Positions 8,010 through 18,219 of a DNA stretch of 64,000 nt are shown piece by piece. The DNA comes from Shewanella marina JCM 15074. GTDB lineage: Bacteria > Pseudomonadota > Gammaproteobacteria > Enterobacterales > Shewanellaceae. The stretch spans positions 1-64,000 of the forward strand of contig NZ_BALM01000010.1 of the NCBI RefSeq assembly GCF_000614975.1. The letters are read 5' to 3'. How positions within the stretch are numbered: position 1 is the stretch's first letter; the number at the start of each line of letters is the position of its first letter. The position numbers were made by a program, and so were the translations under genes. The notes under the pieces were generated by a model. The model did not search any database, was not told the DNA's origin, and saw nothing but the letters and a program-made list of their open reading frames with translations.

Positions 8010-9200
8010 TTACTGGCTTGCTCCGCGACAAAAAATAAGACTAGCGTTGCTGCCACCAAAGGCAAAAGAGTTACTCATTACGTAATTAAGTGGTTGAGAT
8101 TGGCCTTGGCGAACAAGTGGAATAACAGGATTACGTGGGTCGTATATTTCATTTCCTGCTTGCGGTGGTAATAGGTTCTGCTCTGATTGGGTCAGCAATA
8201 GGTAGCAAAAAGCGGCTTCTAATGCACCAGCTGCCCCTAATGTGTGACCTGTTAATGGTTTGGTGGAGCTACATGCTGGGATTTGCTCAAAAACAGTATT
8301 GATGGCGCGGCTTTCCATGGCATCATTTTGCATGGTTGCAGTGCCATGCAGATTAATATAATCAATTGCCTGAGCTTGAATATCGGCGTCAACTAAAGCT
8401 TGTTGCATTGCTTTTATTGCGCCTAAGCCATCGGGATGTGGCGCTGAAATATGGTGAGCATCACTTGATTCTCCAATACCAGCTAGCATTACCTTGGCTG
8501 GTGTAGATGCCCGCTCTAAGGTAAATAGGGCGGCTGCTTCGCCAATATTTATGCCATCCCGTTCAGGACTAAAAGGTTTACATTGTGTCGCGGAAACAGA
8601 TTCTAATGAATTAAAGCCATTCAGGGTTAATTTACATAGGCTATCGGCACCGCCGACAATCACCATGTCGCATAGATCTGCTTGTAATAAACGCTTTGCT
8701 GAAGCAAATACTTTGGCACTAGATGAACAAGCGGTCGAAATGGTGTAGTTGGGGCCACTTAACCCAAAATAGGCTTGTATAAATTGGCTACCATTGCCGA
8801 GTTCTTGCTGAGTGTAATGATAGCTTGCCGGCATTTCACCATGCTGCTTTTTGTACTGCAACGCATACTCACCATGGCTAATACCTGAGGTACTCGTCCC
8901 TAATACAACACCAATCCGATCTGTACCATATTGTTGTTTAGCTTGGTTCACGGCATCACTGATTTGCAATGCCGCTGCTAACAGTAAACGATTATTACGA
9001 CAATCAAATAGACTGAGTGACTCAGGTAATGGTGGCAATGTTTGTTGAACTTGCCCGACCAAGGTTGCTTGTTCTGGGATCAGATCTTCACGCCAAACCA
9101 TTGCACTGGTATCCGCTTGTGTTAATCGTGCTAACACTTGCTGGTGGTCATTTCCTAATGGACTACATAAGCCTAACTGTGTAATTGCTATTGATGTCAT
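8010..9200 (-). CDS. Second beta-ketoacyl-ACP synthase of the APE operon
   Basis: A 396-aa condensing enzyme with the full triad: Cys158 in STACSSSAK, His285 in NLHGTATMQND and His319 in LTGHTLGAAG, and the C-terminal NSFAFGGSNASLIF. The active Cys shows it is a real ketosynthase and not a chain-length factor. In known clusters the second KS (ApeR type) is thought to make the first condensation or an auxiliary fatty acid. That assignment is inference here. It lies between the DUF3261 lipoprotein and the dehydratase, with a 16-base gap upstream. Confidence 0.92.
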   Translation of the reverse strand: MTSIAITQLGLCSPLGNDHQQVLARLTQADTSAMVWREDLIPEQATLVGQVQQTLPPLPESLSLFDCRNNRLLLAAALQISDAVNQAKQQYGTDRIGVVLGTSTSGISHGEYALQYKKQHGEMPASYHYTQQELGNGSQFIQAYFGLSGPNYTISTACSSSAKVFASAKRLLQADLCDMVIVGGADSLCKLTLNGFNSLESVSATQCKPFSPERDGINIGEAAALFTLERASTPAKVMLAGIGESSDAHHISAPHPDGLGAIKAMQQALVDADIQAQAIDYINLHGTATMQNDAMESRAINTVFEQIPACSSTKPLTGHTLGAAGALEAAFCYLLLTQSEQNLLPPQAGNEIYDPRNPVIPLVRQGQSQPLNYVMSNSFAFGGSNASLIFCRGASQ

Positions 9201-9216
9201 GGCGTTTGTCTTTAAG

Positions 9217-9810
9217 TTAATTCAGCGGAGTAAGCTGTAAAGTCAGCTTAGCTTGGTCAATTTTGAGCTGTACAGCTGATTGCCAATTAATTCTCTGATC
9301 GTAGTTAATCGAGATTAATGGACTATTGTGCGAAATTTGCGGCTGATTAGCAAAAACAGTTCGACACATTTGTTGCCCGCATGTTTGTTGTATTAGCTTC
9401 GCGCCACTCAAATGGTGACTAATATCAGATTCTGGCCAATAGATAAGTTGTAACAGTGCTAATAGATATTCAGCTTTAAACTTATCCCCGAGCAATACAT
9501 TTTGTTCGCTTATTAATTGCTGACCATCATATCGCAAGGTAAATAATGGTCCGCCAATAGGGGCTAGTCCGACCACTGTGAGTGATTGTGGTGTGCTCTC
9601 AACTTGGATCAGCATTTGATGGCTGGCGCCAGCTTGAGTTAAGTTGGCTTGTAATGTGTGGCTGGCTGTTTGCGTTGCAACTAAAGGCGCTAAACAATAA
9701 TTGACTTGGTGACCAAATGGCACACAAGTTTGCCGTTGCAGCAATTGTTGGCAACCGCTTAGCATCAATAAGCCAATGCAAATTATTAATATATTACGGA
9801 AAAAATGCAT
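9217..9810 (-). CDS. DUF3261 family lipoprotein of the APE operon
   Basis: A 197-aa lipoprotein. The N-terminus has a hydrophobic stretch and the lipobox LSGC, with Cys at residue 20. The mature part is beta-rich, with no catalytic motif that I can recognise. DUF3261 lipoproteins are regular members of APE clusters, where they are assumed to help transfer the product to the outer membrane. Its ATG overlaps the TAA of the MMPL exporter gene (TAATG), so it depends on translation of that gene. This makes the two frame breaks upstream relevant to its expression. Confidence 0.82.
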   Translation of the reverse strand: MHFFRNILIICIGLLMLSGCQQLLQRQTCVPFGHQVNYCLAPLVATQTASHTLQANLTQAGASHQMLIQVESTPQSLTVVGLAPIGGPLFTLRYDGQQLISEQNVLLGDKFKAEYLLALLQLIYWPESDISHHLSGAKLIQQTCGQQMCRTVFANQPQISHNSPLISINYDQRINWQSAVQLKIDQAKLTLQLTPLN

Positions 9811-12168
9811 TATTGCTCCTGCATCGGTTTGGGGGCAAATAAACTCACCATGGGGGCTAATAAAAATGCGAATGCAATGCCTAATGCCAAGGTTAAACCA
9901 AAGGCATGAATGGCTTCCGTTTTACTAAAAGCCAATAATCCAAACGCTAGCAAGGTTGAGCAAGCAGACATAAATACAGCGAGCATCACAGCATCATTTT
10001 GCTTACTTTCAGCAAAAAAGAGACTGTAATCAACACCAATACCAAAAACTAAAATGAGGCGAGGGTATTAAACAAATTAATCGGTTCGCCAATGATACCT
10101 AGCCAAGCCAAACTCAGTAATCCTGCCAGTAGTGGAATTGCCGTCACAATCAGTGCCAATCGCCGCCCAAAACGTAAACTGAAAATTGCCCAAGCGCAGA
10201 TTAATGCAAGCGCAAGCATAATAAGTGTCATATGTCTGAAGTGACCCATTACTTTGGATATATCACCGACTTTATCAACTAGCATGACATTAGGTATGGC
10301 ATCAATACGCTGTTGTAATTGAGGTAATTGTTTTATACCGCCTAATAATACAATCGCGCCATATTGCGAATGGATAGCATTAGCGGGTAAATACAGTGGC
10401 GCAAGTTGCTGCCCTAACGGGCTTTTAAATAGTTCTGTCAGGGTGAGATAGTGGCCTTTCGCGGCTTGATATTGCTGTTGCAGTGGCGCGGCTAAATCCG
10501 TAGGTAACCCTAACTGAGCGAGAGTCTGTGTAGATTCTTACCATAGATATGTTGCTGTAGTTGATAATTATGTTGTTGCTGCTGCTGGCTCGGAATATAG
10601 CGAGCTAAGCTGACAAAATTACCAATTTCACCTTGTTGTTGAGCGCTATTTAACACTGGGGTTAATGCAGTTAAATGCTGTAATAATGCCTGTTCGGTTG
10701 CGCCTCTAACTAAAATAAATTGATTATCAGTACCGCCACTTAATAGTTGTCTCAGTTGGTTTTCAGATTGAGTTATTGACGCTGGGCTTTGTTGCAGTTG
10801 GCGAATATCATCATTACTGTGCAATTGGCTAATACCAACCACAATAAATAATGCCATAACTGGTACAAGATAACGGCCGACAGTTCGTGGGTTAGCCGGA
10901 ATGATCCATTGCAGATAACGCTGCGCTAATGAGAGTTGCCATGTGGGCTGCGGTAATTTGCCATTGGCCAACAATGGATAGGCGAGAATTAAGGTTAAAT
11001 AGGCGCCAATGAGTCCGCTACCACAAAAGACGGCGACTTGTTGCATCCCTGGAAATGGCGCTAAGCCCATCCCTAAATAGGCTAAAGCGCTAGTCAATAA
11101 TGCCAAACTAATCGCAGGCAAAATTAAGCGAATAGTTCGACTGGCGCTAAAATTGGGCTGTGCTAGTCGTTCACAATAAAAATGGAAACTGTAATCGATG
11201 GCAATTCCGATAAGACTGGTACCAAACACTAAGGTGATGAGGTGAATTTCGCCAAAAATAACCAGTGTCATTACAACTGCAATCACTAACCCTGTACTAA
11301 TGGTCAATAGTGCCATCAAGATTGGCATTGCCGAGCGGAATGTCAGCCATACCAGTAAAAACACACCAATTAATGAGATGCTGCCAATATTGCTGATCTC
11401 AGTTTTAGCGGTTTGCGTTGCTGCTTGGGCATGAAATAACGCGCCCGCTTTTAGAATATGAATCTCAGGATATTGCTGCTGTATCAGCTGTAATGCGTGG
11501 TTGATCACCGCAGATTGTGCTTGTTGTGCTTGTGGATTAAAGGCACTTTGTAATCCTTTCGCCATCACAATTGCAGCACTGTTCGTGCCCTCATGAGCCA
11601 TCAAAATGCCATCAGTAATATTTAACCGCTGAGATTGAGCTAAAGCCTGAATATTGGCGGGATACAGTAATAGTGGATCCTGGCTTAATAATTGACTTGA
11701 GGCAAAACCAAAAGCGCTATAAAGCTGGCTTTGGGCGTGATTTATTAGCGGCGTTAAATCATTTTTAGCTAATGTTTGTTGTTGCTGCTGAGTCAATAAA
11801 TTAAAACGGTAAGGGAAATAGAGTTTATTGATGCTGGTGGCAATGTCGTTATGGCCACTTTCAACTTGAGTAAAGACCTGCTTAGCTGCAGATAATTGCT
11901 GTATCAATAACTTAGCAGCGGCAATGGCATCTTGCTGCTTAGGGGAAACTAAGCCGAAATAAAGACGATCGGCCAATTGCGACTCGACTCGATCTAATGC
12001 GCTGTGGGTCAAACTATCTTGTTGTAAATGCGGTAGCATCGCCAAAATATCAGTTTGAATTTTGCCACCCTGTTGCCATTGCTGTATGCCAATAGCAACC
12101 AGCAGAAGTAACAGACTGATAAATATAATCAGTCTGTTACGTGCTGAGTCAAATGAACTAATGCGCAT
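9810..12168 (-). pseudogene. MMPL/RND-family exporter of the APE operon, two frame breaks
   Basis: Predicted inner-membrane exporter of about 787 aa, of the kind that moves the aryl polyene-lipid across the membrane. The frame from 12168 carries an N-terminal helix, a large periplasmic loop and the membrane block with GIAIDYSFHFYCE, and ends early at 10510. The same protein goes on in the next frame (ESTQTLAQLGLP...NLFNT) to a stop at 10049, and again in the third frame (ILVFGIGVDYSLFFAES...FAPKPMQEQ) to 9810. GIGVDYS is the second RND signature. Each join is mended by one base: GGTAAGAATC near 10530 (an A lost) and GCCTCATTTT near 10056 (a C lost). Either true decay or single-base sequence errors. 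Gene length and both neighbours are otherwise intact. Confidence 0.88.
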
Positions 12169-12840
12169 TCAATGCCTGCATTGGATTAAATAATGCGATT
12201 TCTGCTGGTGTTAAAGCTGAGCTGTGTAACTGTTTAAAGTCGATAATGGTTTTATCTTGCTGTGGCGAGATAATAGTTAATTGCTGCAGTTGCTGTTTAC
12301 CCGACAGGATTAATTGTTTAAACGCCTTGGCTAATAGTGGATCCTTGGGCACTAAACCGAGTTGCCATTGTCCCGTTGTGCTCGGTTGTATATAGAGCTT
12401 AAATGATTGCTGCATTGCAGTAATATCACCGCTCAATAATGCTTTGATGACGTTTGGTAATAGTTGCGCAATTTGCGCACCAGCACCCGCTTGGTTTATT
12501 TCTGTTTTTTGCCATTGCTGCTGACTATCTTGCTATATAAAGCCGTTTTTGTCATCACTAAGCTATTGCGAAATGGACTAACTTGTTGCCAAACCATGCC
12601 ATGTTGCTGGGCAAAGATAAATTTACCTTGGCTAATCAGTGGTTTGCTCAATACTTTTAAATAACGAGATTGAGTAAAGTCGCCACGAATTGGCAGCTTG
12701 ATCGCCAGCTGTGATTTGAGTTGGCTAAGTTGCTGCGCCGTTGCAGGATGCTCAAATAGTGTTTGTTGGTGAGTTGCTGCAACACTCGTTTGCAGCATAC
12801 TTAACAACAAGAATAAGCTAGCGAATAGTCGAATAAGCAT
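12158..12840 (-). pseudogene. LolA-like periplasmic carrier of the APE operon, one frame break
   Basis: Related to outer-membrane lipoprotein carrier LolA, and found in APE clusters as a carrier for the lipidated product. It has a signal peptide at 12840 (IRLFASLFLLLSM, cleavage near SVAA) followed by LKSQLAIKLPIRGDFTQSR and GKFIFAQQHGMVWQ, the usual LolA opening. The frame stops at 12496. The same protein goes on one frame over (QQQWQKTEINQAGAGAQIAQ, then LLSGDITAMQQSF) to 12158. Restoring one base near 12525, at ATAGTCAGC, gives a single product of about 227 aa. It overlaps the MMPL gene start by 11 bases. It is called a pseudogene only because of this break, which could be a sequence error. 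Confidence 0.85.
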
Positions 12841-12843
12841 ATG

Positions 12844-13269
12844 CTATGCCTCTGCCAGTAGCGGTAAAATCTTAGCTTGAAAGACGGCTGGGGTGGTGAA
12901 GCACAGCTCTTGCGTTGCCATATCTACCGCCGCTTGAATGGTATAGCCTTTGGTTAAGCGGACTCCAGTTTGCGCATCTCTAACGACATAGTTAATTTTG
13001 AGCCGATTTTCCCATTCAACTAGATTGGCTATGACGATAATGGTTTGGTCAAAAGTGCTTGGCTTAACATATTTAAGTTGTAGATCGACTATCGGCCAAG
13101 CATAGCCAGATGACTGCATTTGATGATAGTTATAATCTAATTTGTCGAGTAGCTTACAACGGGCAATTTCAAAGTAACGCAAATAATTACCATGCCAAGT
13201 AATGCCCATTGAGTCTACATCATGAAATGGCACAACCATGGTCATTTCAGCGGTTAAAATTGCTTTCAT
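12844..13269 (-). CDS. Hotdog acyl-CoA/ACP thioesterase (YbgC/4HBT type)
   Basis: A 141-aa thioesterase likely to release or edit acyl chains. Seen: FHDVDSMGITWHGNYLRYFE, the 4-hydroxybenzoyl-CoA thioesterase signature with the catalytic Asp, and DLQLKYVKPS. I choose the ATG at 13269, which overlaps the stop of the ammonia-lyase as ATGA and has GGAAG upstream. An earlier ATG at 13284 would add five residues and has a poorly placed ribosome site. APE clusters usually contain one such thioesterase. Confidence 0.87.
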   Translation of the reverse strand: MKAILTAEMTMVVPFHDVDSMGITWHGNYLRYFEIARCKLLDKLDYNYHQMQSSGYAWPIVDLQLKYVKPSTFDQTIIVIANLVEWENRLKINYVVRDAQTGVRLTKGYTIQAAVDMATQELCFTTPAVFQAKILPLLAEA

Positions 13270-14819
13270 TGACACACTTCCCATTGACCTTGCTGAATCT
13301 TTTCAATTGTTTGGCGTAGTACCATTTCTAATGGTCTATCTTCCGTTAAAAACTCAAAATCGTGGCGAACTTGTTCAAGCGTAGTCAGGAGCGATGGCGT
13401 TAATGAGGTTTCATCAAGCTGTCCTTGTTGCGTGCGTAGGGTTATGCCTTGGGTCATGGCTAACAGTGCTGCAGCCGCAACTTGTTCAGTTAGCTGTAAT
13501 ACGCGTAAGCAATCACGAGCTGAAATAGTGCCCATACTGACTTTATCTTGGTTGTGGCATTCGGTTGAGCGTGAAAATACACTGGCTGGCATGGTTTGTT
13601 TTAATGCTTCAGCTGTCCATGCTGATACGCCAATTTGTACCGCTTTAAAGCCGTGATTAATCGCTTTACGATCACCTGTTGCGCCAGATAAGTTAGCGGG
13701 TAGGCCATTGTTGAACTTAGGATCCATCACGAGTGCCATTTGACGATCCAATAGATCGGCAATGTTTGCTACTGCATTTTTCATGGCATCCATTGCAAAC
13801 GCGATATGACCCCCATAGAAGTGACCACCATGCAGAATATGCTCACCTTCAGCATCGACAATCGGGTTATCGTTAGCACTGTTTAACTCAGTTTCAATGA
13901 ACTGACGCATAAAAGGTAGTGCATCTTGTAATACTCCAATGATGTGTGGAGCACAGCGGATCGAATAACGATCTTGTAGACGATCTGAGTTACGAGGATG
14001 CACAGTATGATTGAGATCATCACGGATCCAAGTCGCAATTTGATTTTGACCCGGATGCGGTTTTACTGCAAACAGTAGTTTGTCGAAATGGTTTGAATTA
14101 CCGCGTAATGTGAGCGATGCCATTGAGGTAATGCGGCTGGCTAATTTGGCAAGATATTGGGCACGCTCAAAAGCTAAGCAGGCAAGGGCGGTCATTACCG
14201 CGGTGCCATTCATTAATGCCAAACCCTCTTTCGGGCGCAGTTTTAATGGAGTGATATTGAGCTGTTTAAATACATCGCTACTGGCAACACGTTGGCCTTG
14301 ATAAAATACATCGCGCTCACCGACTAATACACCAGCAAGATATGAGAGTGGCGTTAAATCACCACTGGCACCGACAGAACCTTCTTCAGGGATAACCGGC
14401 ACAATATTGAGATTTAACAGCGTTTCAATACGCTGTAATAGTTCGTAGCTGACACCCGATTTTCCAATGGCAAGCGAACTTAAACGACATGCCATCACAG
14501 CACGAGCTTGGGCAATCGATAAAATATTCCCTAAACCACAGCCATGAAAACGGGTTAAATGTAGCGGTAATTGATCGACTAAATCAATGCCGACAGAGAC
14601 TGTGCATGAGTCGCCATAGCCTGTGGTGACACCATAAACCACACCTTCTTCATGGAGCAGGCTATCAATAAAGTGTGCACCTTTTTGAATATAGTTTTTA
14701 TATTCATCACTGTCGCAAAGTTTAACTTTAGCGCCGTTAGCAATCGCAACCACCTGTTCTAACGTTAACGCTTGCTGGCCAAATGTAATCAGGTCGGTGC
14801 TGCTATCTGTGTTATTCAT
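13266..14819 (-). CDS. MIO-type aromatic amino acid ammonia-lyase (HAL/TAL/PAL family)
   Basis: A 517-aa enzyme that removes ammonia from an aromatic amino acid to give an arylacrylate. In an APE context this would be the aromatic starter. The MIO cofactor triplet Ala-Ser-Gly is intact at 151-153 in GSVGASGDLTPLSY, and VYGVTTGYG (from 61) carries the catalytic Tyr. The substrate-selective pair after LHLTR is Phe91-His92. Histidase has Ser-His and classical tyrosine lyases have His-Leu at that point, so the amino acid used is open. I use ATG 14819 (AAGAG upstream, 8-base overlap with the glycosyltransferase gene) and not the longer frame to 14912. No hut genes are nearby, which argues against a histidine-degradation role. 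Confidence 0.9.
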   Translation of the reverse strand: MNNTDSSTDLITFGQQALTLEQVVAIANGAKVKLCDSDEYKNYIQKGAHFIDSLLHEEGVVYGVTTGYGDSCTVSVGIDLVDQLPLHLTRFHGCGLGNILSIAQARAVMACRLSSLAIGKSGVSYELLQRIETLLNLNIVPVIPEEGSVGASGDLTPLSYLAGVLVGERDVFYQGQRVASSDVFKQLNITPLKLRPKEGLALMNGTAVMTALACLAFERAQYLAKLASRITSMASLTLRGNSNHFDKLLFAVKPHPGQNQIATWIRDDLNHTVHPRNSDRLQDRYSIRCAPHIIGVLQDALPFMRQFIETELNSANDNPIVDAEGEHILHGGHFYGGHIAFAMDAMKNAVANIADLLDRQMALVMDPKFNNGLPANLSGATGDRKAINHGFKAVQIGVSAWTAEALKQTMPASVFSRSTECHNQDKVSMGTISARDCLRVLQLTEQVAAAALLAMTQGITLRTQQGQLDETSLTPSLLTTLEQVRHDFEFLTEDRPLEMVLRQTIEKIQQGQWEVCQ

Positions 14820-16512
14820 TATTGGAACTCTTACTGTTATGGCGGTCATGACTAGCGTCTTGCTGCCAGAAATCGAAAAAATTAAACCATTGCAACGGTG
14901 CCGCTTTAGCAAAATGTTCTAAGCGTTGGCTATATTCAATGACAGCCTGTTCAAGCCGCTGCATACGACCTTGCCTTGGGCCTTTTAATGTTTGGCTAAA
15001 ATGCTGCAGATGAACATGATAGCGTCCCTGTTGTTTTAAACAGAACATGCTAAAAACAGGGCAATCTAATAAGCCTGCAAGAATAAATGGCCCTTGTGGG
15101 AATGGTGCTATGCGTCCCATAAATGGGGCGTAAATGACTCGTTCGTGGCTGCTGGCTGATGTGCGATCACAAGCGATAACCACTAATTCGCCTTGCTCGA
15201 TTTTTTGTTTTAGTAGTATCGAGGTACTTGGTCCAAGATCAGTGACTTGGATTAAGTTCAGGCTGCTATTAGGATTCAGTTGAGTCAGTACCTTATTAAA
15301 GTTTTCAGCATGTTTGGTTAATACCATGACATTTATTTTAAATGGCGATTGGTTAACTGATATAGCGCGGCATAGCTCAATATTGCCCAAGTGCGATACT
15401 AAAATGACGGCGCCTTGCTTTTGCTCTAATAGGTTCAGTAGAAGGTGGCGATCAGGGTACTCAACTTGATCCAGTTTAATCCGATTACACCATGCATCCA
15501 TTCTGTCTAACGCGGCATGACCAAAACTTAAAAAGTGCTGTAAACCATCGCGCCAACTCAGTGTTGTGCTTAAATCGGGATGGTTAGGTTCAAGCTGTTT
15601 GACTGTCTGTAAAAAATCTTGTGATGCTAATCTGGCTTGGCGGCCAGTGAAAAAGAAATAACAGATCACTGGATACATAATCGCGCGGCATAAGCCATAA
15701 CCACCAATACGGTAGCTACTCGCCAATAATTTTATGCCCCAATAACTGCCACGCTCTTTGATATTGGACCAATGCTCGGCAGTTTGTTTGCGTCTAATCA
15801 ATAATTTGGGGATTCTTGCCAACATGCCGAAAAATAAGCGAGTGTGTAGCGCACTGATCCTAAGATTGTCTTTTAATCCTTGGAAATGACTGATGCCACC
15901 TTCAGGATAAATAACCTTAGTTGGTACATGAATCACTGCGCAGCCTTGCCAATAGAGTTTGACTAAAATTTCAATATCAAAATCCATACGCTCAGTTAAT
16001 AACTCTTGGCTAAGTAGCGCTTCAGTTGCGGCGAGTGGATAGACTCTAAAGCCACACATTGAATCTTGGATCTCAAAACTTAAGGTTTCAACCCACACCC
16101 AAAAATGGGTGATATAACGGCCATAAAGCCGACCCTTGGGGATAGATTCATCATAAATGGGTTTGCCAGAAATAACCGCTTCTGGATGGTTTTGTGCAGC
16201 CGTTATCATGGCTGGAATATCGGCTAAATTATGTTGGCCATCAGCATCAATTTGTAGCGCATGGGTATAACCATCTTGATAAGCTTGTCTCAGTCCTGTC
16301 ATTACCGCCGCGCCTTTACCACGGTTGTAGGGATGACGAATGAGTGTTACCCACGAATATTGTTGTTCGAGTTGGCTCAATAACTGTTGAGTCTCGCCAT
16401 TACTGCCATCATCAATGAGATAACAGCTCAGCTCAAGTTGGGCTAATTGTGCCAATGTTTGCGCAATGGCATCTTGATGATTGTAGTTTGGGATGACTAA
16501 AGCTAAGCGCAT
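14812..16512 (-). CDS. Glycosyltransferase family 2 / LpxL-type acyltransferase fusion
   Basis: A two-domain protein of about 566 aa, known from APE clusters. The N-terminal third is a GT2 transferase: LVIPNYNHQDAI, LIDDGS, RGKGAAVMTG and the metal-binding DADGQH. A linker of about 60 residues leads to a lipid A-type acyltransferase domain with ILVSHLGNIELCRA (the HX4E motif) and RMAPFPQGP-like IAPFPQGPFILAG. It would link the polyene to a glycosyl-lipid carrier. The upstream dehydratase stop and this ATG share bases (TAATG at 16512). The open frame starts two codons earlier, at a TTG, which I do not use. Confidence 0.88.
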   Translation of the reverse strand: MRLALVIPNYNHQDAIAQTLAQLAQLELSCYLIDDGSNGETQQLLSQLEQQYSWVTLIRHPYNRGKGAAVMTGLRQAYQDGYTHALQIDADGQHNLADIPAMITAAQNHPEAVISGKPIYDESIPKGRLYGRYITHFWVWVETLSFEIQDSMCGFRVYPLAATEALLSQELLTERMDFDIEILVKLYWQGCAVIHVPTKVIYPEGGISHFQGLKDNLRISALHTRLFFGMLARIPKLLIRRKQTAEHWSNIKERGSYWGIKLLASSYRIGGYGLCRAIMYPVICYFFFTGRQARLASQDFLQTVKQLEPNHPDLSTTLSWRDGLQHFLSFGHAALDRMDAWCNRIKLDQVEYPDRHLLLNLLEQKQGAVILVSHLGNIELCRAISVNQSPFKINVMVLTKHAENFNKVLTQLNPNSSLNLIQVTDLGPSTSILLKQKIEQGELVVIACDRTSASSHERVIYAPFMGRIAPFPQGPFILAGLLDCPVFSMFCLKQQGRYHVHLQHFSQTLKGPRQGRMQRLEQAVIEYSQRLEHFAKAAPLQWFNFFDFWQQDASHDRHNSKSSNNE

Positions 16513-16868
16513 TAGCAAGCGTCCTTGATAACGATACGACCAGATGCAAAACGTTGTTCATCTTGATGATAGCTAAATATCATTTTGCCTTTATGGGGTT
16601 GATGTTCAATGGTCAATTGTACTTCCATGTTAGGTAACAATAGTTGTTGAAACTTGAGCACTTCGAGTTGTGCTACCTCAATGGGGTAGCCATAGGTTTG
16701 ACAACCTAAGCGTACCGCCCAATCAAGCTGAGTCACACCTGGTAAAATTGGCTGCTGCTGAAAATGACCATTAAATGAGGGCGAGTTAGCATCAATAAAT
16801 AGCGTCCAAGTGGTGCTATTTTCTGACGTATTAGTCGCTAAAATGGTCGGTAAACAAGATTTAATCAT
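16512..16868 (-). CDS. Hotdog dehydratase (ApeI type)
   Basis: A short FabA/FabZ-like protein of 118 aa. Seen: FNGHFQQQPILPGVTQLDWAV, the His/Gly-Pro dehydratase signature, near residues 33-53. It is smaller than the other dehydratase and lacks the long N-terminal helix. It overlaps the AMP ligase gene by 8 bases and the glycosyltransferase start by 1, so it is translationally coupled on both sides. In APE pathways it acts with the ApeP-type enzyme, perhaps on a different chain length. Confidence 0.87.
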   Translation of the reverse strand: MIKSCLPTILATNTSENSTTWTLFIDANSPSFNGHFQQQPILPGVTQLDWAVRLGCQTYGYPIEVAQLEVLKFQQLLLPNMEVQLTIEHQPHKGKMIFSYHQDEQRFASGRIVIKDAC

Positions 16869-18219
16869 GATTAAATAGCTCGATGAGTTCTTGAGTAATA
16901 CGTTTGCCCTGACTGTTTATCGGTAACAGTTCAGGATAGCGCCAGCGTTTGGGTAAGGTGATCCGCTCAAACTCATTTAAAAGAAATTGTTTAAAGGCAT
17001 TATTGACAAACAACTTACCTTTTTTTGCCAAAATATCATCACCTTCTGCTGATAATTCAACAACCGCAGCTAGTTGTGGTTTGGGTTGACTGAGCAAGAC
17101 TACCGCCGCTTGATTGACCCAAATGTGTTGGCTTAACTTGAGTTCCATTTGTGGTAGTGAGACGCGCTTTTCTTCAATTTTAACGATTCGGTCTAAGCGT
17201 CCTGCTAATAAAAACTGGCCATTAGCTTGTAGTTTAATTTTATCATCACACCGAATTTGCTGACTATCGCTGAGGTAAGGAGATTGCAACAATAAGGCGC
17301 CATCATCATCAGCATCGACTTTGACATCACTAAAGGGTTGCCAAGTCTGCTGTGGATTAAATTGTTTACGATAAGCGATACCGCCAGTTTCAGTACTGCC
17401 GAATACCTCGGTCGGTAATTGCCCATAGCACTGAGCAACGGCTTGCGCTTGTTCAAAACTTAAGGGGCCACCAGAGCTAAAGATTAAACTAGGGCAGTGT
17501 TGCTGGGCTTGAAAATCAAGCGCCGCGGGTAAGCGAGATAATTGTGCTGGGCTACTGATTAAACATAGATGAGGCATCAGCGCCATGTAGTAGCTGAGGT
17601 TTTCAGGGTATTCAATTTGCTCGCTTAAAAAAGCTCGACCTGCCGCTAAAGGCCACAAAACCTTAAACAATAACCCATAAATATGCTGGTGGGATACCGT
17701 TGCAATTACGCTGCACTGCGGTAATTTATCGGCAAATGTTCGCTCTAGTGTACTGACCTCATTATCAAGCTGGCTTAAGGTTTTATTAATCGCTTTTGCT
17801 TGACCGCTGCTACCAGAGGTAAATAACTGTAGTCGCCCTAGTTGCTTGGTTTGTGGCCATGGCTGTTTAGGGTAATTAATTTCCATATTTAGTAGCAGGT
17901 GTGGATTGCTCGATAAGATTTCATCTGTGACGATTAATTCAAAATGCGGTTGCAATTGCGCTACTGTACCTGCTTGAGTATTGGCAGGAAGCACAAGGGT
18001 TTTACCTGCTAATAAGGCAGCGCATAAACCGACTGCAAAAGTCGCACTATTATCACTTGCTAATAAGATACGCTGCGCAGGATGCGCGGCTAATAGTTGT
18101 TGATAATGGCTGACTTGAGCACAAAAAACATCACCAGTAATAATGTCGTGATGATTAAAACTGATCAGTTGTTGTGGCTTCGGCCCTTGTTGTAACCATT
18201 TTAAAAGTAGCTGAGTCAT
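16861..18219 (-). CDS. AMP-dependent acyl/aryl-CoA or ACP ligase (ApeH type)
   Basis: Adenylates a carboxylic acid, presumably the aromatic starter or a fatty acid, for loading on an ACP. Seen: the nucleotide loop QLFTSGSSGQAKAINKT, FGSTETGGIAYR and the hinge LAGRLDRIVKIEEKRVS, in the order of the ANL superfamily. It is shorter than most acyl-CoA ligases (452 aa), as in APE clusters. The ATG at 18219 shares ATGA with the stop of the COG4648 gene. A GTG at 18231 is also in frame and would add four residues. Confidence 0.87.
   Translation of the reverse strand: MTQLLLKWLQQGPKPQQLISFNHHDIITGDVFCAQVSHYQQLLAAHPAQRILLASDNSATFAVGLCAALLAGKTLVLPANTQAGTVAQLQPHFELIVTDEILSSNPHLLLNMEINYPKQPWPQTKQLGRLQLFTSGSSGQAKAINKTLSQLDNEVSTLERTFADKLPQCSVIATVSHQHIYGLLFKVLWPLAAGRAFLSEQIEYPENLSYYMALMPHLCLISSPAQLSRLPAALDFQAQQHCPSLIFSSGGPLSFEQAQAVAQCYGQLPTEVFGSTETGGIAYRKQFNPQQTWQPFSDVKVDADDDGALLLQSPYLSDSQQIRCDDKIKLQANGQFLLAGRLDRIVKIEEKRVSLPQMELKLSQHIWVNQAAVVLLSQPKPQLAAVVELSAEGDDILAKKGKLFVNNAFKQFLLNEFERITLPKRWRYPELLPINSQGKRITQELIELFNHD

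Noticed and set aside
5566..9200. Housekeeping fatty acid synthesis (fab) locus
   Set aside because: Lacks fabD, fabH, acpP and plsX, and is embedded among APE-type ligase, CLF and export genes.
13266..14819. Histidine utilisation (hutH) gene
   Set aside because: The gene sits inside the APE operon with overlapping ends, no hutU/hutI is near, and the selectivity pair differs from that of HAL.
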